Assembly (NCBI RefSeq): GCF_003651225.1
Contig: NZ_RCDB01000001.1
Location: 959,059-1,023,058, forward strand
Reading direction: 5' to 3'
DNA length: 64,000 bases
Source of the DNA: Microbacterium telephonicum
GTDB taxonomy: Bacteria; Actinomycetota; Actinomycetes; Actinomycetales; Microbacteriaceae
The position numbers and the translations under genes are program-made. The notes under the pieces are model-generated. The model was not told the DNA's origin. It did not search any database and worked only from the letters and a program-made list of their open reading frames with translations. Shown piece by piece: positions 27,809-36,909 of this stretch; the stretch's first letter is position 1; each line of letters begins with the position of its first letter.

Positions 27809-28801
27809 ATGGCGGACGACTTCACGTTCAGCATCACCACGACCCGCTTCGACGAGGACTACGCGCCGTCGGAGGACTCGCGGATCACGACGAACTTCGC
27901 CAACCTGGCCCGCGGCGAGCACCGCCGCGAGAACCTGCGCAACACCCTGACGATGATCGACCGCCGATTCAACGACCTCGTGCGCGAGGAAAACGCCGAC
28001 GGCGACCGCTACACGGTCGAACTCGAGATCGTCTCGGTACAGCTGGAGTTCGCCGCGGCGGGCGTGGACCGGCGGTTCCCCCTCATCGAGGTGCTCGACG
28101 TCCACCTGCTCGACCGGCTCACGGGCCGGCGCACGCACGGGATCGTCGGGAACAACTTCTCCTCGTACGTCCGCGACTACGACTTCAGCGTGCTGCTGCC
28201 CGCCGCGAACCCGGGCGGCGGAGCCCCGGTGATCCCGAGCGACTTCGGCGAGCTGCACGGCAAGCTGTTCCAGCGCTTCCTCGAGTCGACGACCTACCGG
28301 GAGCGCTTCCCCCAGTCGCCGGTCATCTGCATCAGCGTCTCGACGAGCAAGGTCTACCGGCGATCCGACTACCGGCATCCGGTCCTCGGCGTCGAATACG
28401 AGCAGGACGCGTACTCGCTCACCGACGAGTACTTCGCGCGGATGGGACTGCAGGTGCGCTACTTCATGCCGCCGGGGAGTGTCGCGCCGCTCGCGTTCTA
28501 CTTCCGCGGCGATCTGACGGCCGACTACACCGACCTGCAGCTGGCCGGCACGATCAGCACGATGGAGGCGTTCCAGAAGATCTACCGCCCCGAGATCTAC
28601 AACGCCAACTCCGCCGCGCCGGCCGTCTACCGGCCGAGCCTCGGCGCGCAGGACTTTTCCCGCACCCGGATCGACTACGACCGCGACGAGCGCAGCCGCC
28701 TCGCCCTCACGCAGGGCCGGTACACGCAGGAGCACTTCATCGAGCCCCACCGCGACGTCCTGGAACGCTGGGCGGCCGACTACCGGGTACCCGTCGCATG
28801 A
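27809..28801 (+). CDS. mesX: Putative oxygenase MesX (DUF1852)
   Basis: 330 aa, full-length DUF1852. The N-terminal FSITTTRFDEDYAPS and ITTNFANLARGEHRRENLRNTL, IVGNNFSSYVRDYDFSVLLP and LQVRYFMPPGSVAPLAFYF are the family's conserved blocks. Published work on folate-independent methionine synthases found that MesD-type enzymes need MesX and oxygen; its chemistry is unresolved. No signal peptide or membrane segment. Followed by mesD (stop overlaps an alternative mesD start) and a flavin reductase, which suggests MesX receives reduced flavin (inference). Confidence 0.88.
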   Translation: MADDFTFSITTTRFDEDYAPSEDSRITTNFANLARGEHRRENLRNTLTMIDRRFNDLVREENADGDRYTVELEIVSVQLEFAAAGVDRRFPLIEVLDVHLLDRLTGRRTHGIVGNNFSSYVRDYDFSVLLPAANPGGGAPVIPSDFGELHGKLFQRFLESTTYRERFPQSPVICISVSTSKVYRRSDYRHPVLGVEYEQDAYSLTDEYFARMGLQVRYFMPPGSVAPLAFYFRGDLTADYTDLQLAGTISTMEAFQKIYRPEIYNANSAAPAVYRPSLGAQDFSRTRIDYDRDERSRLALTQGRYTQEHFIEPHRDVLERWAADYRVPVA

Positions 28802-28821
28802 CCAGCGGAGGATCATCGATC

Positions 28822-29868
28822 ATGCACACGCTTCTTCCGACCACGATCGTCGGCAGCCTGCCCAAACCCTCCTGGCTCGCACAGCCTGAGGTCCTGTGGT
28901 CGCCGTGGGCGCTGGAGGGCGACGCCCTGCGCGAAGGCAAGCAGGATGCGCTGCGCCTCGCCGTCCAGGATCAGACCCGCCGCGGCATCGACATCGTGAG
29001 CGACGGCGAGCAGACCCGTCAGCATTTCGTCACGACGTTCATCGAGCACCTCAGCGGCGTCGACTTCGAAAAGCGCGAAACCGTCCGCATCCGCGACCGC
29101 TACGACGCGAGCGTCCCGACCGTCGTCGGCGAGGTGCGCCGGGAGCGCCCCGTGTTCGTCGACGACGCGATCGCCCTGCGCGAGAGCACCGACCGCCCGA
29201 TCAAGTGGGCGCTGCCCGGGCCCATGACGATGGTCGACACCCTCTACGACGCCCACTACAAGAGCCGCGAGAAGCTGGCGTGGGAGTTCGCGAAGATCCT
29301 GAACGAAGAGGCGCGCGAGCTCGAGGCGGCGGGCGTGGACGTCATCCAGTTCGACGAGCCGTCGTTCAACGTGTTCTTCGACGAGGTCAAGGACTGGGGG
29401 GTCGCCGCCCTGGAGCGCGCGACGGAGGGCCTGCACGCTCAGACCGCGGTGCACATCTGCTACGGCTACGGCATCAAGGCGAACACGGACTGGAAGGCGA
29501 CGCTGGGATCCCAGTGGCGGCAGTACGAGGAGTCCTTCCCCCTGCTGCAGCGCTCCAGCCTCGACATCATCTCGCTCGAATGCCAGAACTCGCATGTGCC
29601 GATGGAGCTCATCGAGCTCGTCCGCGGCAAGAAGGTGATGCTCGGCGCGATCGACGTCGCGAACGAGCAGGTCGAGACCCCCGATGAGGTGGCCGACACG
29701 CTGCGCCGCGCGCTGTCCTACGTCGACGCCGAGAACCTCATCCCGAGCACGAACTGCGGCCTGGCGCCCTTCCCGCGCGCGATCGCGCAGCGGAAGCTGA
29801 GCGCACTCAGCGCGGGGGCGGCCATCGTCCGGGGCGAGATCGCGCAGACCGCGCAGGTCGCCTCGTGA
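28822..29868 (+). CDS. mesD: Folate-independent methionine synthase (core MetE, MesD type)
   Basis: 348 aa: the C-terminal catalytic half of MetE without the N-terminal folate-binding domain. The four zinc ligands of MetE are all recognisable: H211 and C213 (AVHICYG), E253 (SLECQNS) and C312 (STNCGLAP). It should methylate homocysteine with a methyl donor other than methyl-tetrahydrofolate; the donor is unknown. ATG 28822 follows GGAGGAT; an in-frame ATG at 28798 overlaps the mesX stop but lacks a ribosome site. Confidence 0.88.
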   Translation: MHTLLPTTIVGSLPKPSWLAQPEVLWSPWALEGDALREGKQDALRLAVQDQTRRGIDIVSDGEQTRQHFVTTFIEHLSGVDFEKRETVRIRDRYDASVPTVVGEVRRERPVFVDDAIALRESTDRPIKWALPGPMTMVDTLYDAHYKSREKLAWEFAKILNEEARELEAAGVDVIQFDEPSFNVFFDEVKDWGVAALERATEGLHAQTAVHICYGYGIKANTDWKATLGSQWRQYEESFPLLQRSSLDIISLECQNSHVPMELIELVRGKKVMLGAIDVANEQVETPDEVADTLRRALSYVDAENLIPSTNCGLAPFPRAIAQRKLSALSAGAAIVRGEIAQTAQVAS

Positions 29869-30443
29869 GCACGGCCGCCGCGCCGTCGCCGGACAACGCG
29901 CTGCGGATGCCCGAGCGCGGGTTCACGGCATCCCTCTCGCCGGCGGAGTTCAAGGCGCTGTTCCGGGGACACCCGGGTGGTGTCGCGGTCATCACGGCGG
30001 ATGCCGGCGACGGTCCGGTCGCGCTGACGGCGACATCCGTGTCGTCGGTCAGCGCCGAACCCCCGCTCTTGATCTTCTCGATCTCCACCCTGTCGTCCTC
30101 GGCCGGCGTGCTCTCGCGCGCCGAGACCGTCGTCGTGCACCTGCTCGACGCGCACGACCTCGAACTGGCCAAGCTCGGCGCCACCAGCGGGATCGACCGG
30201 TTCGCGCAGGGGCGCGGGTGGTCGCGGCTGACGACCGGCGAGCCCGTGTACGACGACGTCCGCGCGTGGGTGCGCTGCGCCGTCATCGACCGTATGGATG
30301 CGGGGACCTCGACGGTCATCGCCGCGCACGCCCTGGAGTCGGGCTTCGGGCGCGACGTCGCGCCGGGCGAGGCGGGCGACGCGCTCGTCTACCACAACCG
30401 CGGCTGGCATCGCCTGAGCGATCAGTCCCGGATCGCCGACTGA
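29865..30443 (+). CDS. Flavin reductase family protein, probably serving MesX
   Basis: 192-aa FMN-binding split-barrel flavin:NAD(P)H reductase. The N-terminal FKALFRGHPGGVAVITAD and the flavin segment LTATSVSSVSAEPPLLIFS are the family signature. GTG start overlaps the mesD stop by four bases, so the three genes are translationally coupled. It may supply reduced flavin to MesX. Its last 22 bases overlap the end of the convergent membrane-protein gene. Confidence 0.85.
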   Translation: MSTAAAPSPDNALRMPERGFTASLSPAEFKALFRGHPGGVAVITADAGDGPVALTATSVSSVSAEPPLLIFSISTLSSSAGVLSRAETVVVHLLDAHDLELAKLGATSGIDRFAQGRGWSRLTTGEPVYDDVRAWVRCAVIDRMDAGTSTVIAAHALESGFGRDVAPGEAGDALVYHNRGWHRLSDQSRIAD

Positions 30444-31387
30444 CCCGCCGTCTCCTCGACGACGACTTCCACCACGGCGATCGGCGTGGTCTCGTCCTCA
30501 CGCACCTGCACGAGCTCGGAGAGCCACCATGCGACCAGGGCGACGATCAGCACGAGGAACACCTCACCCGCGGTGAGTGGCCGCAGCGCGAGCCGCCAGA
30601 TGATCGCGAGCGCCGCGATGGCCGCACGGACGACGCCGCGCTGCGCGGACATCCAGCGGCCGAAGCGGCCGGTATCGACGCCGCAGCCGGCGAGCGAGCG
30701 GCGCAGGCCGCTGTTGACCGACTCGACGCCGGCGCGTACGGCCACGGCGGGGCGTGAGGCGCCGTTCGTCCAGGCCAGCACGGCGATCACCGCGCCCAGG
30801 AGGGCGATGATCGCCGCGGTGTGCGCCATGCCCGCCGAGACCTGCTGATAGATCACCCCGAGCGCCGACGGTGAGAGGTCCGCCTGCGATGCGACCGTCC
30901 CCATGAGGCCGGCACCGATCGCGATGCCGATCGCGAGCGACCCGCCGCCGATCAGCAGCGGGACACCCGAGCCGAGCAGTGCCGTCGAGCGTCGCCGGGC
31001 GATGAGCACACCGAGCAGGAACAGGCCGAGCGAGACCAGCGGGAGCCAGTACCCGACGGCCGTCGCCACGGCGTACCCGGTGCGCACCAGGGCGAGGTTC
31101 TCGCCGGTGCCGAGGATGACCACACGGTCGATCTGCGGGATGAGTCCTGCGACGCCGTCGATGACGTCGGAGGTCAGCGCAGCGAAGTCGACGCGCGCCG
31201 CGATGGCGGCCATCGTCTCGTCGACGATCATGTCCTGCACGGCGGCGTCGGAGGCCAGCGGCGCGAGGGTGTCGACGAAGCTGGCCTCGTCGACGAGCTG
31301 CACACGCGCCCAGGCGGTGACGATCGAGATCGGCACGAGGATCGCCCAACTGCGGGTGCACGCGACACCCTGCCGTCCGGGTGTCAC
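30422..31387 (-). CDS. Actinobacterial membrane protein of unknown function
   Basis: About 321 aa from GTG 31385-31387, with five probable membrane helices: one near residues 10-28, a pair near 113-150, one near 190-215 and one near the C-terminus. The first helix is followed by a long external domain with DEASFVDTLAPLASDAAVQDMI. The last helix precedes an acidic cytoplasmic tail. Start is uncertain: the frame stays open into lexA, and this GTG is the first one after the lexA stop. No catalytic motif seen. Confidence 0.65.
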   Translation of the reverse strand: MTPGRQGVACTRSWAILVPISIVTAWARVQLVDEASFVDTLAPLASDAAVQDMIVDETMAAIAARVDFAALTSDVIDGVAGLIPQIDRVVILGTGENLALVRTGYAVATAVGYWLPLVSLGLFLLGVLIARRRSTALLGSGVPLLIGGGSLAIGIAIGAGLMGTVASQADLSPSALGVIYQQVSAGMAHTAAIIALLGAVIAVLAWTNGASRPAVAVRAGVESVNSGLRRSLAGCGVDTGRFGRWMSAQRGVVRAAIAALAIIWRLALRPLTAGEVFLVLIVALVAWWLSELVQVREDETTPIAVVEVVVEETAGQSAIRD

Positions 31388-31401
31388 CCGCGCGGGGCGG
31401 C

Positions 31402-32082
31402 TCAGACGGCGCGCATCAGGGCGACGACTTTGCCCAGCACGACCGCTTCGTCGCCGAGGATCGGCTCGAAGGCGCTGTTGCGCGGCAGGAGCCACGTGTG
31501 GCCGTCGCGTCGGCGGAAGGTCTTGACGGTCGCCTCGCCGTCGAGCATCGCCGCGACGATGTCGCCGTTGTCGGCCGTCGACTGCGAGCGGACGACGACC
31601 CAGTCGCCGTCGCAGATGGCGGCGTCGATCATCGACTCGCCCACGACCTTGAGCATGAACAGTTCTCCCTTGCCCACGAGCTGGCGGGGGAGGGGGAAGA
31701 TCTCCTCGACCTGCTGGTCTGCGGTGATGGGCACTCCCGCGGCGATGCGGCCGACGAGCGGGACGAGGGCGGCGTCGCCGATCGACGGAGCCGCGTCGGC
31801 GGGGTTCTCCGCCGCGGTGCCGGGGAGATCGATCAGCACCTCCATGGCCCGGGTCTTGCCCGCGTCGCGGCGGAGATAGCCGCTGAGCTCGAGCTGGTTG
31901 AGCTGATGGGTCACGCTAGAGAGCGACTTCAGGCCCACCGCATCCCCGATCTCGCGCATGCTCGGCGGGTAGCCGTGACGCGCGATGGATCGCTGGATGA
32001 CCTCGAGGATCGCCATCTGCTTGTCACTCAGGCTCTTGCGGCGGCGCGTCTGGGGTCTGTCGCTCTGGGGCTTCTCGCTCAT
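31402..32082 (-). CDS. lexA: SOS repressor LexA
   Basis: 226 aa. N-terminal winged helix (about 17-82: [24 protein letters not shown]), linker, and S24-type autoprotease domain with cleavage site A115-G116 (RIAAGVPI), S150 (GESMIDA) and K187 (EATVKTF). Self-cleaves on RecA filaments. GAGGAGT precedes the ATG. Diverges from a LysM gene; a shared operator lies about 175 bp upstream. recA in this window carries a matching box. Confidence 0.97.
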   Translation of the reverse strand: MSEKPQSDRPQTRRRKSLSDKQMAILEVIQRSIARHGYPPSMREIGDAVGLKSLSSVTHQLNQLELSGYLRRDAGKTRAMEVLIDLPGTAAENPADAAPSIGDAALVPLVGRIAAGVPITADQQVEEIFPLPRQLVGKGELFMLKVVGESMIDAAICDGDWVVVRSQSTADNGDIVAAMLDGEATVKTFRRRDGHTWLLPRNSAFEPILGDEAVVLGKVVALMRAV

Positions 32083-32239
32083 TCGGAACTCCTCGGTCGC
32101 GACCGTCTCCGCCGTCGCCGGCTTCGAATGTCGGAGGTGGGTGATGTGCTCTGGTCATCGAAACCGTATCCGCCATCCCGGACTCCACGCCGCACCTTCG
32201 CGCGTGTCGTCTTCGATCGGGTTCCGATTCCGAGACCAC

Positions 32240-32269
32240 TTGACAGTTCGACTATATCGAAGATAGCTT
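32240..32269 (+). promoter_or_regulatory. Promoter of the LysM gene (TTGACA-N18-TAGCTT)
   Basis: A perfect -35 TTGACA (32240-32245) with TAGCTT 18 bp on (32264-32269), both overlapped by the LexA box and a second dyad. Facing it on the minus strand, TATAGT (32251-32256) could be the lexA -10. Confidence 0.5.
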
Positions 32270-32272
32270 CGG
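32249..32272. promoter_or_regulatory. LexA box and adjoining dyad in the lexA/LysM gap
   Basis: TCGAAGATAGCTTCGG (32257-32272) keeps the spacing of the SOS consensus TCGAAC-N4-GTTCGA, with the inner C/G pair swapped. It abuts TTCGACTATATCGAA (32248-32262), a 15-bp palindrome sharing five bases. Together they cover the divergent promoters. Confidence 0.6.
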
Positions 32273-32352
32273 AAGAGAAGTTCGCATCCGGCCCCCCCGG
32301 CCGAGGGGCGGATGCGAACCTCTCCCCATCCGAGGCCACCGAGGAGGACACC

Positions 32353-32730
32353 ATGACCACGATCGACATCGCCGCCCCCGCGCTGCACGTCCGTCCCGCC
32401 GTCCCCACCACGCGGCTGCGCCTCACCGTCCGCGGGCGCCGCGTGATCGCGGTCCTCGCCTCGCTCCCCGCCGTCATCGCGCTCGCCCTCGCGATCCTCT
32501 CCGGCGGCAGCGCCATCGCCTCGCACGACGCCGGCGCCCCCGCGGGCACGTTCGCCACGGTCACGGTCGTCCCTGGCGACACGCTGTGGTCCATCGCGGG
32601 CGACATCGCGCCCGACGCCGACCCCCGCGACGTCGTCGACCAGATCGTCACGCTCAACGCGCTGCCGACCGGCGACGTCATCCCCGGGCAGTCGCTGTCG
32701 ATCCCGGTGGAGTACAGCGCCGGACGGTGA
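32353..32730 (+). CDS. LysM-domain membrane-anchored protein, candidate SOS cell-division inhibitor
   Basis: 125 aa. A membrane anchor (about 30-55) is followed by an external LysM domain (about 69-118: VTVVPGDTLWSIAGDI ... PTGDVIPGQSLSIPV). Same plan and position (divergent from lexA) as YneA of Bacillus and Rv2719c/ChiZ of mycobacteria, which delay division during SOS. GGAGGACACC before the ATG. The role is inferred from position, architecture and the shared SOS box. Confidence 0.8.
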   Translation: MTTIDIAAPALHVRPAVPTTRLRLTVRGRRVIAVLASLPAVIALALAILSGGSAIASHDAGAPAGTFATVTVVPGDTLWSIAGDIAPDADPRDVVDQIVTLNALPTGDVIPGQSLSIPVEYSAGR

Positions 32731-32778
32731 TCGAGCCGCGGCCCGTCTCTCCGCGGGGATGTACCCGTTCCCGCCCCG

Positions 32779-32784
32779 TAGCAT
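32779..32784 (+). promoter_or_regulatory. -10 box (TAGCAT) of hisC
   Basis: TAGCAT 7 nt before ATG 32792. It decides this start over the in-frame ATG 32783, which lies inside the box. Confidence 0.5.
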
Positions 32785-32791
32785 GGGTGGG

Positions 32792-33865
32792 ATGAGCGCG
32801 AGTCTCGACGACCTCCCCCTCCGCGACGACCTCCGGGGGCTCACCCCCTACGGCGCGCCCCAGGCGCCGTTGCCGGTCGCGCTGAACGTCAACGAGAACA
32901 CCCACCCGGTCCCCGAGGACGTTGCCGACGACATCCTCGACGGCATCGCCCGTGCGCTGCGGGACGTCAACCGCTACCCCGACCGCGAGTTCACCTCGCT
33001 GCGCGAAGGGTTCGCCGACTACCTCGGGCACGGACTGACCCCGGAGCAGATCTGGGCGGCGAACGGCTCGAACGAGGTGCTCCAGCACCTGCTGCAGGCC
33101 TTCGCCGGTCCCGGCCGCACCGCCTTCGGGTTCGGCCCCACCTACTCGATGTACCCGCTCCTCACCCGCGCGACGGGCGCCGAGTACGTGACGGGAACGC
33201 GCGGCGTGGACTACACGCTGACGCCCGAGGACGCCGCCGCGCAGGTGGCGGATGCCGCGCCCGACGTCGTGTTCCTCTGCGCGCCGAACAACCCCACCGG
33301 CACACCGCTGTCGCTGGAGACCATCGCCGCCGTCTACGACGCGGCCCCCGGCATCGTCATCGTCGACGAGGCGTACCAGGAATTCGCCCCGCGCGAGTCC
33401 CGCTCCGCCCTGACGCTGTTGCCCGACCGTGAGCGTCTCGTCGTCTCGCGCACGATGAGCAAGGCGTTCGCCTTCGCCGGCGCCCGCGTGGGGTACCTCG
33501 CCGCCGATCCGGCGCTGATCGACGCGCTGCGCCTCGTGCGCCTGCCCTACCACCTGAGCGCGCTCACGCAGGCGGCGGCGACCGCGGCGCTGCGGCACGC
33601 CCCCACGATGCTCGGCATGGTCGACGAGATCGTGTCCCAGCGCGACCGCATGTCTGCGACGCTCGAGGCCCTCGGTTACCAGCCGTACGAGTCGTGGACG
33701 AACTTCGTCCTGTTCTCTGGCGTCGACGACCCGGCGCACACCTGGCAGGGCCTGTACGACCGCGGCATCCTGATCCGCGACGTCGGCATCCCGCACGCGC
33801 TGCGCGTGACGGCCGGCACCGAGCAGGAGACGTCGGCCTTCCTCGACGCGCTCGCCTCGCTCTGA
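32792..33865 (+). CDS. hisC: Histidinol-phosphate aminotransferase
   Basis: PLP enzyme, class I/II aminotransferase, histidine pathway. 357 aa. PLP lysine K224 in SRTMSKAFAFAGARVGY; NPTGTP, VDEAYQEF and the C-terminal RVTAGTEQE arginine are intact. Leaderless start. First of hisC-hisB-hisH-hisA; hisD, hisF, hisG, hisI are not in the window. Confidence 0.93.
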   Translation: MSASLDDLPLRDDLRGLTPYGAPQAPLPVALNVNENTHPVPEDVADDILDGIARALRDVNRYPDREFTSLREGFADYLGHGLTPEQIWAANGSNEVLQHLLQAFAGPGRTAFGFGPTYSMYPLLTRATGAEYVTGTRGVDYTLTPEDAAAQVADAAPDVVFLCAPNNPTGTPLSLETIAAVYDAAPGIVIVDEAYQEFAPRESRSALTLLPDRERLVVSRTMSKAFAFAGARVGYLAADPALIDALRLVRLPYHLSALTQAAATAALRHAPTMLGMVDEIVSQRDRMSATLEALGYQPYESWTNFVLFSGVDDPAHTWQGLYDRGILIRDVGIPHALRVTAGTEQETSAFLDALASL

Positions 33866-33878
33866 GGCGCGTGCCGAC

Positions 33879-33902
33879 GCGCCGACGCGGTGCGTCGCGC
33901 GC
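33879..33902 (+). terminator. Possible terminator after hisC
   Basis: CGACGC-GGT-GCGTCG with a further four base pairs (GCGC/GCGC) beyond a one-base bulge. No T-run. A new promoter for hisB follows within 35 bp. Confidence 0.35.
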
Positions 33903-33936
33903 CGTCATGCGGCCCGCTCCGCCGCCGGCGCCTCGG

Positions 33937-33942
33937 TAGACT
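33937..33942 (+). promoter_or_regulatory. -10 box (TAGACT) of hisB-hisH
   Basis: TAGACT 7 nt before ATG 33950. Confidence 0.5.
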
Positions 33943-33949
33943 CGCCGAC

Positions 33950-34561
33950 ATGAGCAGCCCCGCATCCCGCACGGCGCAGATCCGCCGCGCGACGAGCGAA
34001 TCCACCGTCGAACTCGAACTCGACCTGGACGGCACCGGCCAGAGCCACATCGACACCACCGTCCCGTTCTTCGACCACCTGCTCACGGCGTTCGCGAAGC
34101 ACTCGCTGACCGATCTGAGCGTCCGGGCGTCCGGTGACACCGACATCGACGCCCACCACACGGTCGAAGACGTCTCGATCGTGCTCGGCCAGGCGATCCG
34201 TCAGGCGCTCGGCGACAAGAGAGGCATCTCGCGCTACGGCGACGCCCTCGTCCCGCTCGACGAGGCGCTCGCGCAGGCCGTCGTCGACATCTCAGGACGG
34301 CCCTATCTCGTGCACACCGGTGAGCCCGCCGGGTTCGAGCACCACCTCATCGGCGGCCACTTCACGGGCTCGCTCGTGCGCCACACCTTCGAGGCCCTCG
34401 CCTTCAACGGTGCGCTCACGGTGCACGTGAGGGTGCTGGGCGGCCGCGACCCGCACCACATCGCCGAGGCCGAGTACAAGGCGTTCGCGCGCGCGTTCCG
34501 CCAGGCGAAGTCGCTCGACCCGCTCGTCGTGGGGGTGCCGAGCACCAAGGGTGCGCTGTGA
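33950..34561 (+). CDS. hisB: Imidazoleglycerol-phosphate dehydratase
   Basis: 203 aa, monofunctional form. Metal-binding HHTVED and the second [14 protein letters not shown], with [13 protein letters not shown] near the N-terminus. Leaderless start. The stop overlaps the hisH GTG by four bases. Confidence 0.95.
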   Translation: MSSPASRTAQIRRATSESTVELELDLDGTGQSHIDTTVPFFDHLLTAFAKHSLTDLSVRASGDTDIDAHHTVEDVSIVLGQAIRQALGDKRGISRYGDALVPLDEALAQAVVDISGRPYLVHTGEPAGFEHHLIGGHFTGSLVRHTFEALAFNGALTVHVRVLGGRDPHHIAEAEYKAFARAFRQAKSLDPLVVGVPSTKGAL

Positions 34562-35211
34562 CCGCGTCGTCGCGGCCGCTCGTCGCCGTGCTCGACTACG
34601 GCTCGGGCAACGTCCATTCGGCCGTGAAGGCGCTCGTCGCCGCCGGAGCGGACGCGCGGTTGACCGCCGACCGCGGCCTCGTCCAGGATGCCGCCGGGCT
34701 CGTCGTGCCCGGTGTCGGCGCCTTCGCCGCCGTCGCCGAGGCACTGCGCGCCCAGCGCGGCGACGAACTCATCGAGCGACGCCTCGCCGGTGGTCTGCCG
34801 GTGCTGGGCATCTGCGTGGGCATGCAGGTGCTCTTCGCGCACGGCGTCGAGCGCGGGGTCGACACGGAGGGCCTCGGCGAATGGCCGGGCGCCGTCACCG
34901 AGCTCGATGCCGCCGTCCTCCCGCACATGGGCTGGAACACCGTGCGTGCGGGCGAGGGCTCGACGCTCTTCGACGGCATCGAGGACGAGCGGTTCTACTT
35001 CGTGCACTCCTACGGCGCCCAGCATTGGAGCCTCGACGTCGTGCGCCCGTTCCGCGAGCCCGTGCTCACCTGGTGCGACTACGGTGCCCCGTTCCTCGCC
35101 GCGGTCGAGAACGGCCCCCTGTCGGCGACGCAGTTCCACCCCGAGAAGTCGGGGGAGGCGGGCATCCGCCTGCTCTCGAACTGGATCGGATCGCTCCCGC
35201 AACCCCGGTAG
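34558..35211 (+). CDS. hisH: Imidazole glycerol phosphate synthase, glutaminase subunit
   Basis: 217 aa. Class I glutamine amidotransferase with nucleophile C86 ([11 protein letters not shown]), H194 and E196 ([10 protein letters not shown]). Feeds ammonia to HisF, which is not in the window. GTG start coupled to hisB. Confidence 0.94.
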   Translation: MTASSRPLVAVLDYGSGNVHSAVKALVAAGADARLTADRGLVQDAAGLVVPGVGAFAAVAEALRAQRGDELIERRLAGGLPVLGICVGMQVLFAHGVERGVDTEGLGEWPGAVTELDAAVLPHMGWNTVRAGEGSTLFDGIEDERFYFVHSYGAQHWSLDVVRPFREPVLTWCDYGAPFLAAVENGPLSATQFHPEKSGEAGIRLLSNWIGSLPQPR

Positions 35212-35214
35212 GCT
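35209..35214 (+). promoter_or_regulatory. -10 box (TAGGCT) upstream of hisA, overlapping the hisH stop
   Basis: TAGGCT whose first three bases are the hisH stop codon. An 8-nt spacer leads to GTG 35223, the start of a short open frame that ends on hisA. Confidence 0.4.
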
Positions 35215-35222
35215 CTTGCCTC

Positions 35223-35285
35223 GTGCGTGCGCGCCACGGGCGTGCGGGCCTTCCCACAGCACCCCAGACACACCAGGAACCATGA
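35223..35285 (+). CDS. Possible 20-codon leader ORF coupled to hisA
   Basis: GTG 35223, 8 nt after the TAGGCT box, opens a 20-codon frame ending in TGA that overlaps the hisA ATG as ATGA. The peptide begins VRARHGRAG and holds two His and three Arg. Too few His codons for a classical attenuator; translational coupling to hisA is the more likely use, if it is translated at all. Confidence 0.35.
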   Translation: MRARHGRAGLPTAPQTHQEP

Positions 35286-36028
35286 ACGATTTCGCGTCCA
35301 CCCCTGAACTGATCCTGCTGCCGGCCGTCGACGTCGCCGACGGCAAGGCCGTGCGCCTGACGCAGGGCGCCGCCGGCACCGAGACCGACTACGGCGACCC
35401 CGTCGACGCGGCGCAGCAGTGGGCCGACCAGGGGGCGACCTGGATCCACCTGGTCGACCTCGACGCCGCGTTCGGGCGCGGCAGCAACACCGGCGTCATC
35501 CGCAAGGCCATCCGCGCCGTACGCGGTGTGCAGATCGAGCTGTCCGGCGGCATCCGCGACGACGCGTCGCTCGAGGCCGCGCTCGAATCCGGCGCGACGC
35601 GCATCAACCTCGGCACTGCCGCGCTGGAGAACCCGGAGTGGGCTGCCGACGTCATCAGCCGCTACGGCGAGGCGATCGCGGTCGGTCTGGACGTGCGCGG
35701 CACGACGCTGGCCGCCCGCGGCTGGACCCGGGAGGGCGGCGATCTCTGGCAGGTGCTCGACCGCCTCGAGGATGCCGGCTGCAGCCGTTACGTCGTGACC
35801 GACGTCACGAAGGACGGCACCCTCAAGGGCCCGAACATCGAGCTGCTGCGCGAGCTCACCTCCCGCACGCCGAAGCCGGTCATCGCCTCCGGCGGCGTCT
35901 CGAGCCTCGACGACATCGCCGCCCTCCGCGAACTCGTGCCGCTCGGCGTCGAGGGCGCGATCGTGGGCAAGGCGCTGTACGCCGGCGCGTTCACGCTCGC
36001 CGAGGCGCTGGATGTCGCGGCCGGCTGA
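35282..36028 (+). CDS. priA: Phosphoribosyl isomerase A (HisA/TrpF, PriA type)
   Basis: 248-aa TIM barrel. N-terminal [15 protein letters not shown] with catalytic Asp (about 17) and [15 protein letters not shown] with the second acid. In Actinobacteria this enzyme also serves tryptophan synthesis (PriA); that dual role is inferred from taxonomy and no trpF is seen here. AGGA precedes the ATG. Confidence 0.92.
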   Translation: MNDFASTPELILLPAVDVADGKAVRLTQGAAGTETDYGDPVDAAQQWADQGATWIHLVDLDAAFGRGSNTGVIRKAIRAVRGVQIELSGGIRDDASLEAALESGATRINLGTAALENPEWAADVISRYGEAIAVGLDVRGTTLAARGWTREGGDLWQVLDRLEDAGCSRYVVTDVTKDGTLKGPNIELLRELTSRTPKPVIASGGVSSLDDIAALRELVPLGVEGAIVGKALYAGAFTLAEALDVAAG

Positions 36029-36833
36029 CCCGGCGCACGGCCACGGCGAGGGTCACGGCGGCGCGGGCGGGCACGCCTGCGCGGTCCCCGGCGACTCCGC
36101 CGGAGTGCCCTGGGAGGGGCGTGCGTTCGAGGCGAACCCGCATGCCGGCGACGACGGCTCCGCGGATGCGGCGCTGCTGGCCGCCCTCACCGACTTCCGA
36201 GCCGGCGACGGGGATGCCGCCGCGGTCGCCGAGGCCTACCGAGGCGCGCGCCTGCTGATCCCGCTCCTCGCCGAGAAGGGCGATGAGGGCGTCGGCCCGA
36301 CCGGTCTCGTCGTCGACAAGACGCAGGAACTCTCGATCGTGACGGTCGCCGCCCCCGACGGCCGCAAGGTGCTTCCGGTGTTCACGAGCGTCGACACGAT
36401 GCGCGCCTGGGATGCGCTCGCCCGTCCGGTGCCGGCGGACGGCATCCGCACCGCGCTCGCGGCGGCATCCGACGACACCGACCTCATCGTGATCGACCCG
36501 TCCTCGCCGACCGAGTTCGTGCTGCGTCGTCCCGCGGTCTGGGCGATCGGGCAGGGTCAGGCCTGGGAGCCGGCGCACACCTCGCCCGAGGTGTTCGCGG
36601 GGCTGCAGGAATCGATCGGGGGCGAGCTCGGCGTGCTCGACCTGTCGGTGGCCTCCGGCGATCCGGACGCCCGGCTGCGGGGCCCCGAGCTGGTTGTGCG
36701 CCTGCACCTCGTCGACGGGCTCGAACAGGCCGAACTCGACGCGATCCTGCAGCGTCTGGCGAGCCGCTGGGCCGCCGATGACCGCATCGCGGTGCTCGTC
36801 GACTCGCTGACGGTCAAGCTCGTCCGCGGCTGA
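36012..36833 (+). CDS. SseB family protein
   Basis: 273 aa. His/Gly-rich N-terminus (about 8-26: [17 protein letters not shown]) of possible metal-binding character, then an SseB N-terminal domain ([46 protein letters not shown] is its core, about 85-130) and a C-terminal SseB-like domain. Overlaps the hisA end by 17 bp. No known function in Actinobacteria; often sits behind hisA. Confidence 0.8.
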   Translation: MSRPADPAHGHGEGHGGAGGHACAVPGDSAGVPWEGRAFEANPHAGDDGSADAALLAALTDFRAGDGDAAAVAEAYRGARLLIPLLAEKGDEGVGPTGLVVDKTQELSIVTVAAPDGRKVLPVFTSVDTMRAWDALARPVPADGIRTALAAASDDTDLIVIDPSSPTEFVLRRPAVWAIGQGQAWEPAHTSPEVFAGLQESIGGELGVLDLSVASGDPDARLRGPELVVRLHLVDGLEQAELDAILQRLASRWAADDRIAVLVDSLTVKLVRG

Positions 36834-36909
36834 CCCGCCGATCGGGAGGCTCGTGCCGCACCGACCTCGTCACCTCTTCGCCGAGATCGCCGCTACGGCG
36901 TCGAGCTCG

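Noticed and set aside
35223..35285. Histidine attenuator upstream of hisA
   Set aside because: Only two His codons of twenty; kept as a possible coupling ORF, not as an attenuator.
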